Positions 24,703 to 37,376 of a stretch of DNA of 64,000 nt are shown in pieces (the stretch's first letter is position 1; each line of letters opens with the position of its first letter). The DNA comes from Sordariomycetes sp. S80-01Y. Lineage: Eukaryota > Ascomycota > Sordariomycetes. The notes under the pieces were generated by a model. That model saw only the letters and a list, made by a program, of their open reading frames with translations. It searched no databases and was not told the DNA's origin. The position numbers and the translations under genes are program-made. Where the stretch lies: contig JAXQJY010000028.1 in NCBI GenBank assembly GCA_037042185.1, positions 1,984,001-2,048,000 on the forward strand, given 5' to 3'.

Positions 24703-26245
24703 TTAGTACAAAACGCGGGTCGAGATACGGGCTATCGATCAGAGTTAGTAATCATCCCTGCAGAGTGTGTCACTTGAAAGACTTACAGCTCAGACCCTCC
24801 AAGCTCTCATACAGATCCTTGATCTCCCCAACCTGCACCTTGCTAATGTCGGCCATGAGGTACGCAACATCGCCCCTGTTGTCTGAAATCTGCTTGTCGA
24901 CGTTGTGGTCTCCGAGGATCTCGTTGACCTTGCGCAGCACACCAGGCACATTCTTGTGGATGTAAATGACACGGGCCGTGTTCTCCTCGTCCAAAGTGAG
25001 GGAGCGGAGCTGCACCTCAGGCATATTTACACTGCCGACAGTGATGCCCTGGTTGATGTATCGAACAAGGGCCTCGCCAACTTCGATGCCAATGGCGCGC
25101 TGGGCTTCCTCCGTGCTACCACCGATGTGAGGCGTGAGGATGATGTTGTTCAAGTTGCGCAGATCGTCGCCCCAGGTGTTCAAAGAGGCGTTGAAGTAAT
25201 CGCCATTTGCGGCGGGCTCGTTAGGGTACACATCAAGAGCGGCGCCGGCAATCTTCCCGGAGTTCATGGCCTTGATCAGAGCAGGGATGTCAACCACGCT
25301 ACCACGGCTGGCGTTGATGAGGTAAGATCCGTTCTTCATCTTGTCGAACTGCGATGTCGAGATCATGTTCCTTGTCTCAGGCAGGTCCGGCACATGAAGA
25401 GTAACGAAATCGGCCTCGTCCAGCAGGTCATTCAGAGTGGGCACTTGGCGGGCTGTCCCCAAGGCCATCAAGGTGACAACGTCGTAGTAGATGACATTCA
25501 TACCCATGGCCTCAGCCAGGACCGAGAGCTGCGAGCCAATATGGCCGTATCCGACGATACCCAGGGTCTTGCCACGGATTTCCCAGCACTTGGCGCTAAC
25601 CTTGTTCCAGGTGCCACGGTGCATCTCGTTGGAGCGGTCGCCAAGCTGGCGGGCCAGAGTGATGATCTCGGCAATGACGAGCTCAGCAACGGATCGGGAG
25701 TTGGCGAAGGGCGAGTTGAAAACGGCGATTCCATGACGAGCCGCATAGTCGAGATCGACTTGGTTGGTGCCGATGCAGAAGCAGCCAACCACAAGCAGAT
25801 TCTTGGCTTGTTCGAGAACCTTTGCTGTCAACTTGGTCTTGGAGCGAATACCAAGCACGTGGACGTCGCTTAAAAAGGTCAGCATGCAGGGAGGACTATG
25901 GTCGGTTCGAGATGGGCCTCACCGAATTTTCTCAATAAGTTGATCCTCGGGAAGCGAGGTCTTCAGGGCCTCAACCTGATATCCCTGTTTCCTCAAGATG
26001 TCTTGGCCTGCGGTGTTCACGTTCTCCAGAAGCAGAATCTTGACATCCTGTGTGTTGAAGGGCTTAAGCAGCTTTTCGGTGGCCGTCCTTTGCGGCAGTG
26101 CCCCGCCCCAGCTGGAAGGCTGTGACTGTAATGGGTTGTGGAAGTTGGTTGTGGGAGATGTTGAGAGATGTTGCTGGTCGAAGCTGTGCGAGACGGTCCT
26201 TTCGAGGCCGCTGCCTGTTTGCTTGATGTCTTGAGCTGGTGTCAT
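24703..26245 (-). CDS. SER33: D-3-phosphoglycerate dehydrogenase
   Basis: Three exons (25923-26245, 24787-25868, 24703-24731) give 477 residues. The enzyme oxidises 3-phosphoglycerate to phosphohydroxypyruvate, the first step of serine synthesis in the cytosol. The NAD-binding loop is GKTLGIVGYGHIGSQ. Catalytic parts are in INASRGSVVD and in LTPHIGGSTEEAQ, where the histidine acts as general acid partner. A C-terminal ACT domain (ARVIYIHKNVPGVLRKVNEI onward) fits serine feedback control. The tiny last exon restores the ending SSRISTRVLY. The first 50 residues are fungal-specific and disordered. An in-frame ATG at 26356 would add 37 residues; the downstream one (MTPAQD) was preferred by position. 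Confidence 0.95.
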
Positions 26246-27545
26246 GCTGGGCTTCAACTGAGTGGCAAGGGTTTTCTGTGAGGTGGGAGAGGGAAGAATT
26301 GACGCTGATGTCGTTGGCTGGTGCGTCGTCCACTTGAGGTGATCTCGGAGTTCCACAGGGGTGGGGGAGATGGTCTACAGTATCGTTGATCTGTCTGTGA
26401 GGTAAATGAGGCAATGAGATGAAGTCAGGCAATTGAGAGAAATATATATATTCTAGTCCTAAGCCGGAGAGCTCGAAGCGGCGTGCCTGCCACGCATAAT
26501 TGACACCAACGCCTGTGCCAATTCAGGGAGGCCGCTGTACGGGCCAGCAAGACGGCTGACTGAGCACAGAACATCGGGCGCTATCCCAGTAGTCCTGACT
26601 CATTGTGTTGACAAGCACCTGAAAACTTTTCCAGCCAGGACAGACGCCCAAATACACTTGCGAATAACCGCGACGCACCGTCGAAATGCCCCGCGTCATC
26701 GCCAGGCTCGGTGCGGATATCGGATGGAGGGGCAGTCTATGGCCCTGAGGTGCCAGTGCCACTACGGCGACGGCACTGGACTGACACTCTCACTTAGTGG
26801 GGCACAGGGCTCACATGGCGCCAACCTGGTGGTGCCATTTTTTGCCGGCCTTGCTTGACCCAGACCCTTCACCCGCCCGTGGCACATTGGCACCTAGGGG
26901 GTTCCTGTTTGGGTACCGCCGCACGCTGCAGCGACCTGCATGCGGCCACCAAGGTTCAACAACATCCGCTGAGTCGCAAAGACGGACTACCTCCGCTGTG
27001 CCTTCTGACGCAGAGCCGCCGAGTCCGGCCTTGAAATGAAAGAAATCATGGTAGCCAGGCGCCCGCGTAATTACCGCGCATGCGAGTTACTGGTAGCCTG
27101 GCCGTATTCTGGTTCAAAGAAGGGCTGCCGGTGGTGCATCGGAGCCCCGGAAGGCTGGACGTTGTACAATCATGCAGTCTCTATTAGAATATTTTCAAAC
27201 CATTACATCCCCCAAACTACCTTACCCCTGAAGCCGGAGTGTGAGACCATTGTGTACCGTATGCGAGTGTGCGCGTAGAATGCATCAAGGAAATAGCAGA
27301 CACAACAGAACTGTGAGCGGCCGAGCACTCTGCCGTCTAAAATTCACTCCGTATCGAGTCGTCTTCGCTCCGCCTGCCTTGCTTATGAACAAATGTGTCG
27401 ATCCTGTAGCATATCGGACTGCAAAGGCTAGATAAGGGACAGCTCGTCATACAGGTAGATGTCCTGTCTTGACTTCTGTCCAACTTTGCGGGCTCCTCTG
27501 TCGGAGGCGATTCTCCCATCTTTGTTTAACAACCTGCTGACCCGC
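26246..27545. other. Gene-free stretch upstream of SER33
   Basis: Both flanking genes are on the minus strand. No convincing ORF, tRNA or repeat is visible in 1.3 kb, which should hold the serine-pathway promoter and the NAP1 terminator. Confidence 0.45.
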
Positions 27546-28997
27546 TCAACTCTGCTTGCACTCGGCGGCTTCTTGCCTTGGCTTGCCGGAGCCGTCCTAA
27601 TAATGATTAGCAAGGGGTTCGTTTCATTTTTGAAGGTTAGAAGCTTACCTCCTCGTCGGTCTCCTCCTCATCATCATCGTTCTCGCTCAGACCATCCTCA
27701 TCGTCCTCCTCGTCCTCAAACTCATCAGATCCCATGTCATCCTCGTCGAGCTCCTCGAAGGCCAGGGCCTCACCCGTGAACCAATCAATGGCGCGGGGGA
27801 TGAGCTTCTCCTTGATGTCCTCACCAAGCTGGTAGTCCAGCTCAAGGCGATCCTCGATGTCGGACGCAACATCGGCGTCGTCGCCATCTTCCTCGTCGTT
27901 CGGGGGAGAGGGAGGGGAGAAGAAGTTGAAGAAGGATTCGGTAGGGACAGACTTCTTAACAATACGGGTCTGCTTGGTGGCTAAGGAACGGTCAGTAACT
28001 GAAGTTGGGGTGGTTTGATGAGAGAGCTTACTCTTGTTACGCTGCTTCTTGGCCTCAACGCGAACGGTCAGGTCCTTGCCAGGCAGCCACTCGATCTTGT
28101 CGCCCTCAGCGTGGTCGTAAATGAAGTCACCTCCGTAGCCCATTTCGCTCTGGTAGAAGTAGGTCTTGGTGAGGGTCTTGTTGGAGAAGAACTCGTTAGG
28201 GGCGAACTCGAAGATAATCTTGAATCCGGGAACGTCGAGGTACTCCATGCGAATGTCAACAAGGTGCTTCAGCGCAGCCTCGTCACGGTCGGTGATCATC
28301 TCAGCAAAGGTGACCTGGTTCTTCATGGCGGACAGCCAGAACTCCGGAATGCCAGCAACGTTGTCGGGCATGTCGCTCTTCTGCTCGGTCTTGGCGGCAG
28401 ACTCGCCCTCCTTCTCCTCCTCATCATCATCGTCCTCCTCGGCAGCCTTGACCTCCTCCTCAGAAGGCTCGGTGGCACCGTTGACAATCTGGGAACGACG
28501 CTCGTACAGTGGGGTGAACTTGGCGAAGTACTTCTTCTCGAGCTCGAGAACCTCCTGCTGGAAATCGGCCTCGAGCTTGGAGTGTTCCTTCTGGATTCCC
28601 TTCAGACCGGCAACGCGGCGGCGGACGGGGGCGGGGAGGGACTCGACGTAACCAGAAGATCGTCCGACGAGGGAGCCAAGACGGCCCTGGATCATCTGGA
28701 CGAGCTGGGGGTTTTGGGCGAAGATGCTTGCGGCCGCGGCGCGGTCCATGTCCTCTGGTCTCGTCAGTCATCAATTCACACAGATCTTCCGAATAGAACT
28801 CACCCTCTCCGATGGAAGCAACACCGGGCTGCTGGGCGTGGGATGAGATGGGCGCGTTGTTGGCGGGCGTGTTTTGAGGCGTTCTGGAGGTGGGGTAATC
28901 AGTATCATATCAAGATGTTGAGGAGCACCGCTGGAACAGGTGGATAGACTCACGGAGCCGTCGCCTCGGGGCGCTTTCCACGGATGGGCTCAGCCAT
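27546..28997 (-). CDS. NAP1: Nucleosome assembly protein 1
   Basis: Five exons (28954-28997, 28804-28883, 28032-28754, 27649-27980, 27546-27596) give 409 residues. NAP1 is the H2A-H2B chaperone that shuttles between cytoplasm and nucleus. The NAP fold covers about residues 60-350, with LEADFQQEVLELEKKYF (long dimerisation helix), EMITDRDEAALKHLVDIR and SFFNFFSPP. Acidic stretches lie in the middle and at the end (EDEEDDEDGLSENDDDEEET). The small last exon gives the ending ECKQS, a CaaX box like that of the yeast protein, so farnesylation is likely. Without splicing that exon the tail would be lost. Confidence 0.96.
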
Positions 28998-30166
28998 GAC
29001 GATGGTTATGATGTAGTTAGTTGCGTGGGAACAACGGCGGTCTGGGAAAGGGAGGGAGTTGAAGAAGGGAAGAAGTTGGAGAGGCGGTGGTGCTTCTTCG
29101 ATGGGTGACGGGAATTTTGGTGGGGGGCAATGGTCGAAAAAATTTGGACAGTCTGGGTGCAGTGGTCCGGGCCAGTAGCACCAGCTGAGGCCAACCAAAA
29201 CTGCACGCAGCGAGCTGCACGGCGCCTCAATCTAGTACTGTTACCGCTGAGTAGGTGGCTACTGTACTCGAGGGTGCAACTTGTTGAGCGCGATTCTAAT
29301 TGATTGCAACTACGTCGCGTCGCTGACCAGTTCACGATTACGTCGACGGAGATGCTTGGCACTACTCCCAGTCCTGCCACTTGCACTCAGCAATGGAGGC
29401 ATTTGCTATTACCCCATAGGCATCCTTTGGCTGTCTTGCACAGCTCTTCTTAAGCACAGAGGCTGTTCGATCCATCCCTCCAAGGTCCGCTCGCGCACGT
29501 TTACTTTCCATCCCGTTTCCGTCTTGACGACTCACAAAGCCCGGGGCAAGGGGCTGAGTCGCCACAACTAGCGGTGACACCGAGTCGCACGACTCGCGGA
29601 TGGCCGTTTGCAACTCCAAGGCAGCGCAATTCCAGCCAGTGCTGCTACCAAACCAGAGCAGAGTCACTGGTCGACGACTTTTCTGAGCGCTTCCGCTATT
29701 GAGGTGCTCATTACAGAAAGAAGGTTTTCTATCATCAGTTTAGTGCGATGTGTATATGCCGTGAGATCTACGCATTTGGTCTTGACCCGAGTGTGCTCCT
29801 CAAATCTCACAGACGAAGATCCGTAGGCGTTGGACCACGCTGGTACCCGGGGTTCCAGCTGTCGCTGTCCGGTTGGTGCAGCCAATAGTCGAGGAATGCG
29901 GCGGCATCGTCTCTGACCCTTCCACCGAGAGCCAGGCAGGGGTCCAAATGGTTCACCACGTGACTCGAAGTTTCCTCAGCTGATGGTGCGGGCTGGTAAA
30001 ATGTAAGTCCGATCGGAAAGGTGGGGCCCACCTGGGCACACCGCGACTCGATTAGCCCTCCACACAAAATTTCCAGGTTGAATATTCCCCTCTACGACGT
30101 GGACTTAGTCTTCTTTCAGCAGCATCGTCCTTTCTTCTCCAACTGCGCAAATCAGAGCCAGCAAAC
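28998..30166. other. Divergent promoter of NAP1 and ribosomal protein eS1
   Basis: No gene is supported. The leader before the eS1 start is strongly pyrimidine-rich (TCTTCTTTCAG and TCCTTTCTTCTCC), as is common for fungal ribosomal protein genes. Confidence 0.5.
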
Positions 30167-31145
30167 ATGGCTGTTGGAAAGTGAGCTTCCCATCAATCCA
30201 TCGAGACGAATTCAGCGACTGATACATTTTCTCCAGGAACAAGCGCCTCTCAAAGGGCAAGAAGGGTCTCAAGAAGAAGACCGTCGACCCCTTCACCCGC
30301 AAGGACTGGTACTCGATCAAGGCTCCTAACCCTTTCAACGTCCGAGAGTGAGTCTTCCGCCCGCCTGATGAACGCGAATCGATTGCACGCGCAGCGTCGA
30401 CGGCGAGACACGAACTGGGGAATCGAGAATGCTAACAGGGTTTTGCAGTGTCGGCAAGACCCTCGTCAACCGCACCACCGGTCTGAAGAACGCCAACGAT
30501 GCCCTCAAGGGACGCATCGTCGAGGTCTCCCTGGCCGATCTCCAGAAGGATGAGGACCACTCGTTCCGCAAGGTTCGCCTTCGCATCGACGAGGTCCAGG
30601 GCAAGAACTGCCTGACCAACTTCCACGGTCTCGACTTCACATCCGACAAGCTCCGCTCCTTGGTCCGCAAGTGGCAGTCTCTGATCGAGGCCAACGTCAC
30701 CGTCAAGACGACCGACGACTACCTCATCCGCCTCTTCGCCATCGCTTTCACCAAGCGCCGCCCCAACCAGATCAAGAAGACCACCTACGCTGCGTCGTCG
30801 CAGATCCGCCAGATCCGCAAGAAGATGACCGACATCATCCAGCGCGAGGCCACCTCTTGCACTCTCACCCAGCTCACCTCCAAGTTGATCCCTGAGGTCA
30901 TTGGCCGTGAGATCGAGAAGGCCACCCAGGGTATCTACCCTCTCCAGAACGTGAGTCGCCCTGTTTGGCCAGCTTTGAAGACTAGAATCTAACGAAACAA
31001 GGTCCACATCCGCAAGGTCAAGCTGCTGAAGGCCCCCAAGTTCGACCTCGGTGCCCTCATGGCTCTCCACGGCGAGTCAGGAACGGACGACCAAGGCCAG
31101 AAGGTCGAGCGGGAGTTCAAGGAGCGTGTGCTTGAGGATGTTTAA
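30167..31145 (+). CDS. RPS1: 40S ribosomal protein eS1 (S3a)
   Basis: Four exons (30167-30180, 30237-30347, 30449-30950, 31002-31145) give 256 residues. It is a structural protein of the small ribosomal subunit near the mRNA exit. The first exon holds only MAVG and part of a lysine codon, a typical ribosomal-gene arrangement. Marks are [51 protein letters not shown] and the C-terminal [19 protein letters not shown]. Codon choice is highly biased to C-ending codons, fitting strong expression. Confidence 0.98.
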
Positions 31146-31486
31146 ACGGTTCCGTTACGCAGTGTGTGGAAGGCGCAGACGGGGCATGAGGGCTGAGTGA
31201 TTGAGTCGCTCATTCCTTGCATTTGTTTACGATCATCTCAATGGCGTAGATTCATAGGCGGGTAGGGGTCTGGCATGATTCCCACGAATTCAAAAAGCTC
31301 GGTTAATGACTTCTGGATGCTGTGTGGGTGACATATTGTGTGACATTCCTGGCAATGGGATGAGTTCTTTGAAAGTCTAATTCGCCAAATGTCGGAGCCC
31401 TCTATATGTCTATGTTGATTGAGCACGGCATACGAGCTTGCCTGCCGTCGTAGATCCGTAGCGATGTCACAAATCCCACACTAGCC
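31146..31486. other. Short convergent 3' region
   Basis: This lies between the ends of eS1 and of the minus-strand hydrolase. I see nothing in it beyond presumed 3' ends. Confidence 0.45.
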
Positions 31487-32496
31487 CTAATCGCTTGGCT
31501 GTAGAAACTCGACGACGGCTACGCTTTAATCAGCACAGTCCTCCTTAGCAGGCGCGGCGGTTTCCACTTACCTTGTCTAAACTCTTCTGGCTTCTCCGAG
31601 ATTAACCAATGCCCAGCATCGACGTCTACCAAACTGAACCTGGGGAAGAACTCCCCGATGAGAGGCAGAACCTCATCCGGCACGTACTTGCTGCTCGTCC
31701 CCCGGACGAACAGCGCCGGCTTGTTGAACCGGATCTGCTTTGGATCCTTGTACGGGAAATCACCTAAGTTGTCCAAGCTCTTTCCCAGCGTATCCAGCGG
31801 TACCCTGAACTTCTGCACCTTCTCGCCTTGCGGGCGATGCAAGTTGCCCAGGAGGAATTGGCGGATGGGAAGCGCCTCTTCGTACTTGGCAAGGATCTTG
31901 TCCGCCTCAGCCTGTCGCGTGACGCCAGCAGCGTCGATCTCCTTCATGCCGCGCACGTAGTCCGCAAAGTCGCGGCTGAGAATCTTGTCGACGGGCGCGT
32001 TGTCCACCGAGCAGATGTTCTGGACCAAATCAGGGGAGCGCAGAGCCAGCGCCATTGCTGTCTTGGCGCCCATGGAGTGTCCGATTATGGTTGATTCCTT
32101 GAGGTTGTGCTCATTGATGAAGTTTGACACGTCGTCGGCCATGACTTCATAGTTGTGAGTCTTGTTGTGCGGCGACTCGCCGTGGTTTCGGAGATCGAGG
32201 GCGTAGACATATCTCCCCAAATCCCTAGCCAGTGCTCTGCCAGCGTCAGTCCAGAGACTTGCAACGTAGACCAGAACTGGAACTCACTTGCTTATGCCTC
32301 GATTGTTCTTCTTCGACCCGAAAAGTCCGTGAAGAAACAGGATTGGCTCCGTCTTCTCATCAAAGCGCGGTTTCGCCGGCTCATGAAGGTCGTACACGAG
32401 CGGCCCTACAGCTTGTGAGTACGCGCGCCATGAGACGCCTATCCTCGCACGCGGTGTGTGAGCGAGGACCGGCCTCGCAAAGCTGCGTACAAACAT
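31487..32496 (-). CDS. Mitochondrial alpha/beta hydrolase (ABHD11/IMO32-like)
   Basis: Three exons (32288-32496, 31572-32236, 31487-31518) give 301 residues. The first 25 residues are rich in Arg, Ser and Ala without acids (MFVRSFARPVLAHTPRAR), which looks like a mitochondrial presequence. The hydrolase core has the oxyanion HGLFGSKKNN, the strand LDLRNHGESPHN, the nucleophile elbow GHSMGAKTA and the catalytic histidine in DAGHWLISEKPEEF. This pattern is that of the ABHD11/yeast Imo32 and Eat1 group, whose members have esterase, thioesterase or ethyl-acetate-forming activity. The substrate cannot be told here. The small last exon ends QAVVEFLQPSD. Confidence 0.9.
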
Positions 32497-33041
32497 GGTG
32501 AGGGGGGTCTAGGTGAGTTTGCGATCCTAACGTACAAGACGCCGCCGCGAACTTGGTGTTCAAGTTGTTTTTTGGTGGAGATTCGTGACGCTTGACCAAC
32601 CAGCCGTCGCTTCGGCGATGCGATCCGAAATCGCGGATGGCGTCGTTAACCTACCCTAGATGCTGAGCATCGTAGCGATTTCCGCATTCACAGCACCAAC
32701 TTAGTGCTAAGAGTACTTTTATGTACTTTCCTAGGTCGGCAGGGAGAGACTGACACAGGTTTGTTTTCGCAATGCCAGGCATCTGAGATATTTGTTGAGG
32801 AAGGCCTCTTATGTACGTGGGACCCTTTACGAGGTTACAAAGTTCTTCGAGCCCGTTCCTAGCCAGCTTTCCCAGCCCTGTCATATGAGACTTAGGCAGG
32901 GCGGCAATTCGGCTTCACAGTCATCTCTTATATCAACTTCGGAGTAGTTGTGTCCATCTTTACAAAGGACATGCACGATTCCCACCGGGCTGAAAGTGTC
33001 AATGATACCTTCATCTTGTACACGTATTCCGCAAGCCTCAT
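32497..33041. other. Intergenic stretch
   Basis: I see no coding potential or repeat. It holds the hydrolase promoter and the 3' end of the FAD synthase gene. Confidence 0.45.
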
Positions 33042-34033
33042 CTATTTATTTCGACCCTTGCGCTCTTCGTCGTCGCGGACGAGCTCGTAGGCCGGTCGGA
33101 ACTTCTTGCCCTCGGCATCTATTGCAAGAGCTGGGTTGGGTTTGGTATCTGATGTCCCGCCGAGAGACGTAAATCCCTGGTCATACAGGCAGCAATATGG
33201 TATCTGGATGTGCCGGATGAACTGCCAGTCTGTTAGCGAAAACCCCAGAATAAGCGCTGCACGGTGGTCATACCGCCCAGATGTCTGCGTAGTGCCAGTC
33301 TATCACTGGGTTGATCCTCATAAATTGCGGCCAGCCCTTGTCTGTAGGGCTGAAGTGGCCTAACGTGTCGCTGTGGGGATCTGTCCGCCTTGTGCCCATG
33401 AAAATCCCTTGTACATTGGGCACGTCATTCAAATAGGCGTCGAGTGCTTCTCGCATGCCCATTGCATAACGCCGGAGGTCTAGGTGGTACTGCGCGGATG
33501 TGACCTCGACGAACTCCTCCACCTCGGCGAACGGATCCTTCGACACGATATATATAGCTTGTACGGGATCGGATGCGCCACCGCTCGTTTCGTCCTCGAC
33601 TTCTGGAAGACACGCCAATATGATGACGAGGAGGACAAGACAGTCCTTGCCTCCGTTGTATGATAGAGATAGATGTTTGCGCCTACAGTTAGATCAGCAT
33701 TTGCTCCCGTTAAGTTCCCAAGATACCCTATTGGCTTCTGACAGGTACTGCGCAACAACGCACCTCCAAGCCGGGTTTCCGAGGCGAAGGAAAACGCAGC
33801 ACCTACTCGTACCGGCGCAGCGCCTCCACGACTACCTCCATCGCCACCCGCACGTGGCCTTGCAAGCTTCGCAACCTCTTGTCATCTGTATGATCTTCTT
33901 CTAGGAAATCGAGAAGCTTCTTCCGAAGAGACCTGCATATCGATTGGAGGTCTGCATGTTGATTGAGTGCGCTTGCGCCGTTGGAGCTTCTCGAAGTTGT
34001 AGTGCCAGGAGGGGCTCGGCTTGGGTCGGACAT
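33042..34033 (-). CDS. FAD1: FAD synthase (FMN adenylyltransferase)
   Basis: Three exons (33807-34033, 33274-33682, 33042-33221) give 271 residues. The enzyme transfers AMP from ATP to FMN to make FAD. It belongs to the PAPS-reductase-like superfamily. The nucleotide loop SLSYNGGKDCLVLL, the arginine-rich IFMGTRRTDPHSD, the strand RINPVIDWHYADIWAFIR and the flavin-site YDQGFTSLGG are all present. The first 75 residues form a helical extension seen in fungal members. The third-exon acceptor was chosen so that WAF-IRHIQIPYC is restored; another AG lies eight bases upstream but would shift the frame. Confidence 0.94.
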
Positions 34034-35450
34034 TGGAGGTCGGCGCAAACAGATCGCGCTCGGGATCATGCGTATCGGTGGCAGAAGCGATTGACTGCAA
34101 AAAACGTATGCCAGTGTCGTAGGGGGGTGCGAAAGATGGTCCTGTAAGCAACGTGTTGCAAAAGAAATAAAGCTGATTAGGTCGTGTGTTACAGGAGATG
34201 TTGCCAAATGCTCGAGGGCTCGGTCGAAATTCCGCGGGGTTCTGCAGTGCTTCTGCCAGAATGCGGGGACGAGACAACCGAGGCCGACGGCAATAAGACG
34301 ATACTTTGTTTTTGCGGTGGGACCACTGTTCGTCCGTGTAACCCGTTAGCGCGTTCAGAATTGGGGTCCTCGTGCACTTCGTGTGCTCCTCACGGTCTAG
34401 AACTTGCGACCTGCTCATCTTTTCGAGAGCGCGTTTGTCGTTTTAGGAAATGCGAGAACTGCACGAAACCGCACACAGCGCGTCCGGTTTGACAAGTGTC
34501 CGAAGCGGTGTCGCGTGTTCAGACGCGACTCATCCTTGCGCAAGCTCACCCACTTCACCTTTACGCTGCTTACGGGTTGGGCAAATCCCCAGATGGTAAT
34601 CGGTAATCGAATCCATCGTCAATCATAACATGAAGATGCCTGCGCAAATACTCTGGCCAGCTTCGTCATCAAGCTGAGGGTAGATCAATGTGCCTTATGG
34701 ATTGGTGTGAGAAGATCACAAAGCCATGATGTTTTGCCGCCACCACGGGCCTTGATCCCCTGATCTTGTGTGACACAAACTTATAAAAATAGGCCGAGTC
34801 TCAGCGAGATGTCAGCAAAGACCTCCAAACGCTTCGAAAACTGTCCTTTCTTACAAAACCGCATCACTCAGCGCCAAAAAGTAAATGTATCTGTTCTGGC
34901 CTGGAGCGCAACGCATCACCTGGGAACGCACTATCGAAATCAGACCTGTACCGTGCATCTCAGGGCATCAGGGCTTTTATGACTTCTCTCAGTTTCACAC
35001 GGACAATGAGAGCTATTATTCAACGCTCGAGCTTCCTTGCGGAGGATTGTCGGTCATACGAAATGACGGAGAGCTTCTTCTCTGGAGCTGAACTGTACAT
35101 TCGACGGGTACTGGGTCTAGGGATTGACCGACTAAACGTTTGTCGACCTGACAACGCGGAGAACATATGACAAGATCGCCTGGTCTAGGCAACAGGAATT
35201 CAGGATGGCGCGTGATAACACGAGGGGTGCTTGGCTTGAGGCTCCAGGTCACACCATCGTCATAACCGTCGTTTCAAACGACATATCTTGGATGAGCTTC
35301 CAACAATATAGCCAGAAATGTCTCTGAAAACCGCAACACACATAAACCGAGCCACGGTCACTGTAACCCACTACAAGGTTTCCTGCGCGAAGACTGGCAG
35401 CTAAATACAACTACCAAGATGGGACATCCAACAGCAGTGCCGCCCGGAGT
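34034..35450. other. Gene-free stretch
   Basis: Over 1.4 kb I see only short, unconvincing open frames. The stretch 34770-35100 is less GC-rich than its surroundings, but no repeat or family match is visible. Confidence 0.4.
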
Positions 35451-37376
35451 TCAGACCCTCCCCTCGTGGCCTCCATGAAGAATCTCTTCCTGGGCTCGCT
35501 GAACGTCCGTCACGTACTTGCTCATCTTCCAAGCCGGGACCCCCTTCTCGTACATCTCATCAAGCTCGGCAGCATTTCGACGGGATGGCTCTGGCACGAA
35601 AAACCAGATGACCACCGAAGTCACCACACCAAAGCCACCGAAAAGGAACGATGTATTGAAGCCCATTCCGGATTTAGTCTCATCAACTGCGAGCCAGTCA
35701 GAACACCTTTTGGAAGGAAGGACTCAAGACTACTTACGCATGATGGGAACGGAAGTGTTGAAGATTAGCCCGAACACGACGGAGAGCCCTGCAGCCAGCC
35801 CGGCAGTCCGAGCGCGTAGCTTCTGTGATGAGATTTCGCCAACAAAAGCCCAACCCAGCGAGCCGAGAGCCGAGTTGAACAGGGCCCAGACGCAGGCGAC
35901 AAAGATGGCACCGGCTTGAAGAGAGCCGGTCAATGGGAAGAGTCCAATAATACCAACGACGATGAGGGCCGCACTCGAGACGACACCGCTGATAAAGACT
36001 ATCAAGCGACGCCCAAAGTAGTCGGTCCAGAGCATGAGCGCGATCGACGTGATAAGTGCAATGATGGCTTGTGGTGTCAGCGCTCGCCTAGTCTCCAGCG
36101 CAGATCTGGGGGGGTCTTACTCAAGATGGTAGTGATGAGGAAGGGATCGTCAAACCCAGCCTCGCGGAAGAAAAGAGAAGCATACGTCTTCAAAAAGGCA
36201 AGACCAGTCAACTGCTGCGCGCAGGCAGGCAGGGCAGCACCCAAAGTGCGCTTTGCGTTGACGCCCTTGAAGCATTCGACATAGGAAAAAAGCAGTCCTT
36301 TCCAGCCCATATGCTGGTGCTCGTCGGATTCATTCTTCCTGCGGCGTTGCTCGAGAATGCTGTTCTTGATGATGCCATACTCAGCCTCGACATCGTAGCC
36401 TGGAATGTTCCCATTGATGCGGCGCAAGGTCTTGATGCCACGCTCGTCCATGTCCCGCTCGGCATAGTACTGCGGCGTCTCTGGGAGCCAGATGAATATA
36501 GGCAGCATGATACCGAGGAAAGCCCATTGCGTAACGATGGGGATCTTGTACTCGAGAGGGTCGACGTGCTCGCAGATGAGCAGGACGAGGGGAGCGAGGA
36601 ACTTGCCCAGCGTGTTCCAAACGCCGTAAGTCAGAACCAATCCACCACGGATGTTGCTCGGCGCCCACTCAGAGATATACACCGGGAGCGTGGATTGGAG
36701 AGCTCCGACGCCGATCCCAGCTAGCACCTTGGCCCCAGTCCAGTCTCTCCAGTCGCGGACCAGAGTCTCGATGATGATGGACTGCAGGATGTCAGCGGAC
36801 TGAGACAAGAATTCAGAGCGATATACGGCGGGCCAACTTACACCAGTCAAGACAACCCAAAGTACGTACAGGGTCATCTTGCGGCCGATGGTATCGGAGA
36901 TTGGGTTCAAGAAGATCATGCCGACCAACTGACCGAGGGACTGCATGGCACCCCAGAGGGCCGTGTAGTTGGAGTTGAGCGAGTACTCGCCATCGCTTCC
37001 CATGAAACCGACATGGTTGATGAAGCCTTGGTTGGCAATGACATTTCCGTTCAAGGTGTACTGATAGCCATCCGCAGCGGCGGCGATGGATATGAGGTTA
37101 CAGGCGAGCACAGGCTATGCATTCGTGTCATCAGCGCGTTGCACAATATCGGATACTGGAAGCAGAAGAACGGGCTGCCTTTGTCCTGCGGGGTTTATCC
37201 ACGTGGGAGCTCACCTTCCAGAAGATCCGTGCGGTCTTCCAATAGCCTAGGCTGTCGTGGCTAGACTTGAGGAGCACGGGCTCCTCCCGCTTGAGGTCAC
37301 TCTCATTGTCACCCCGTACCGCATCTGACCCACGAGGTGCATGCTCGATCTTGTCGTTGTGCGGAGCCGCCGACAT
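35451..37376 (-). CDS. MFS sugar transporter (maltose permease-like)
   Basis: Five exons (37215-37376, 36842-37114, 36121-36781, 35738-36067, 35451-35686) give 553 residues. Twelve hydrophobic segments are expected. Sugar-porter marks are SDTIGRKMTLY between helices 2 and 3, LPVYISEWAPSNIRGG, LPETPQYYAERD before the central loop, DYFGRRLIVFISG, and VPEPSRRNAAELDEMYEKGVPAWK at the end. Overall it resembles the fungal alpha-glucoside/hexose symporter group. The N-terminal 55 residues are cytosolic and acidic. It is divergent from a GH78 alpha-L-rhamnosidase with a shared 0.95-kb promoter, so a rhamnoside or rhamnose-containing disaccharide is a likely substrate. That link is inference from position. 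Confidence 0.93.

Noticed and set aside
24905-25873. Plus-strand open frame of about 320 codons opposite phosphoglycerate dehydrogenase
   Set aside because: The opposite strand encodes an unmistakable NAD-dependent dehydrogenase with all motifs; the plus frame has none.
28015-28947. Plus-strand open frame of about 310 codons opposite NAP1
   Set aside because: It is leucine-rich as the mirror of acidic and lysine codons in NAP1, and has no independent features.
30432-31070. Minus-strand open frame opposite ribosomal protein eS1
   Set aside because: Codon bias of a highly expressed gene keeps the opposite frame open. It crosses the eS1 introns without meaning.
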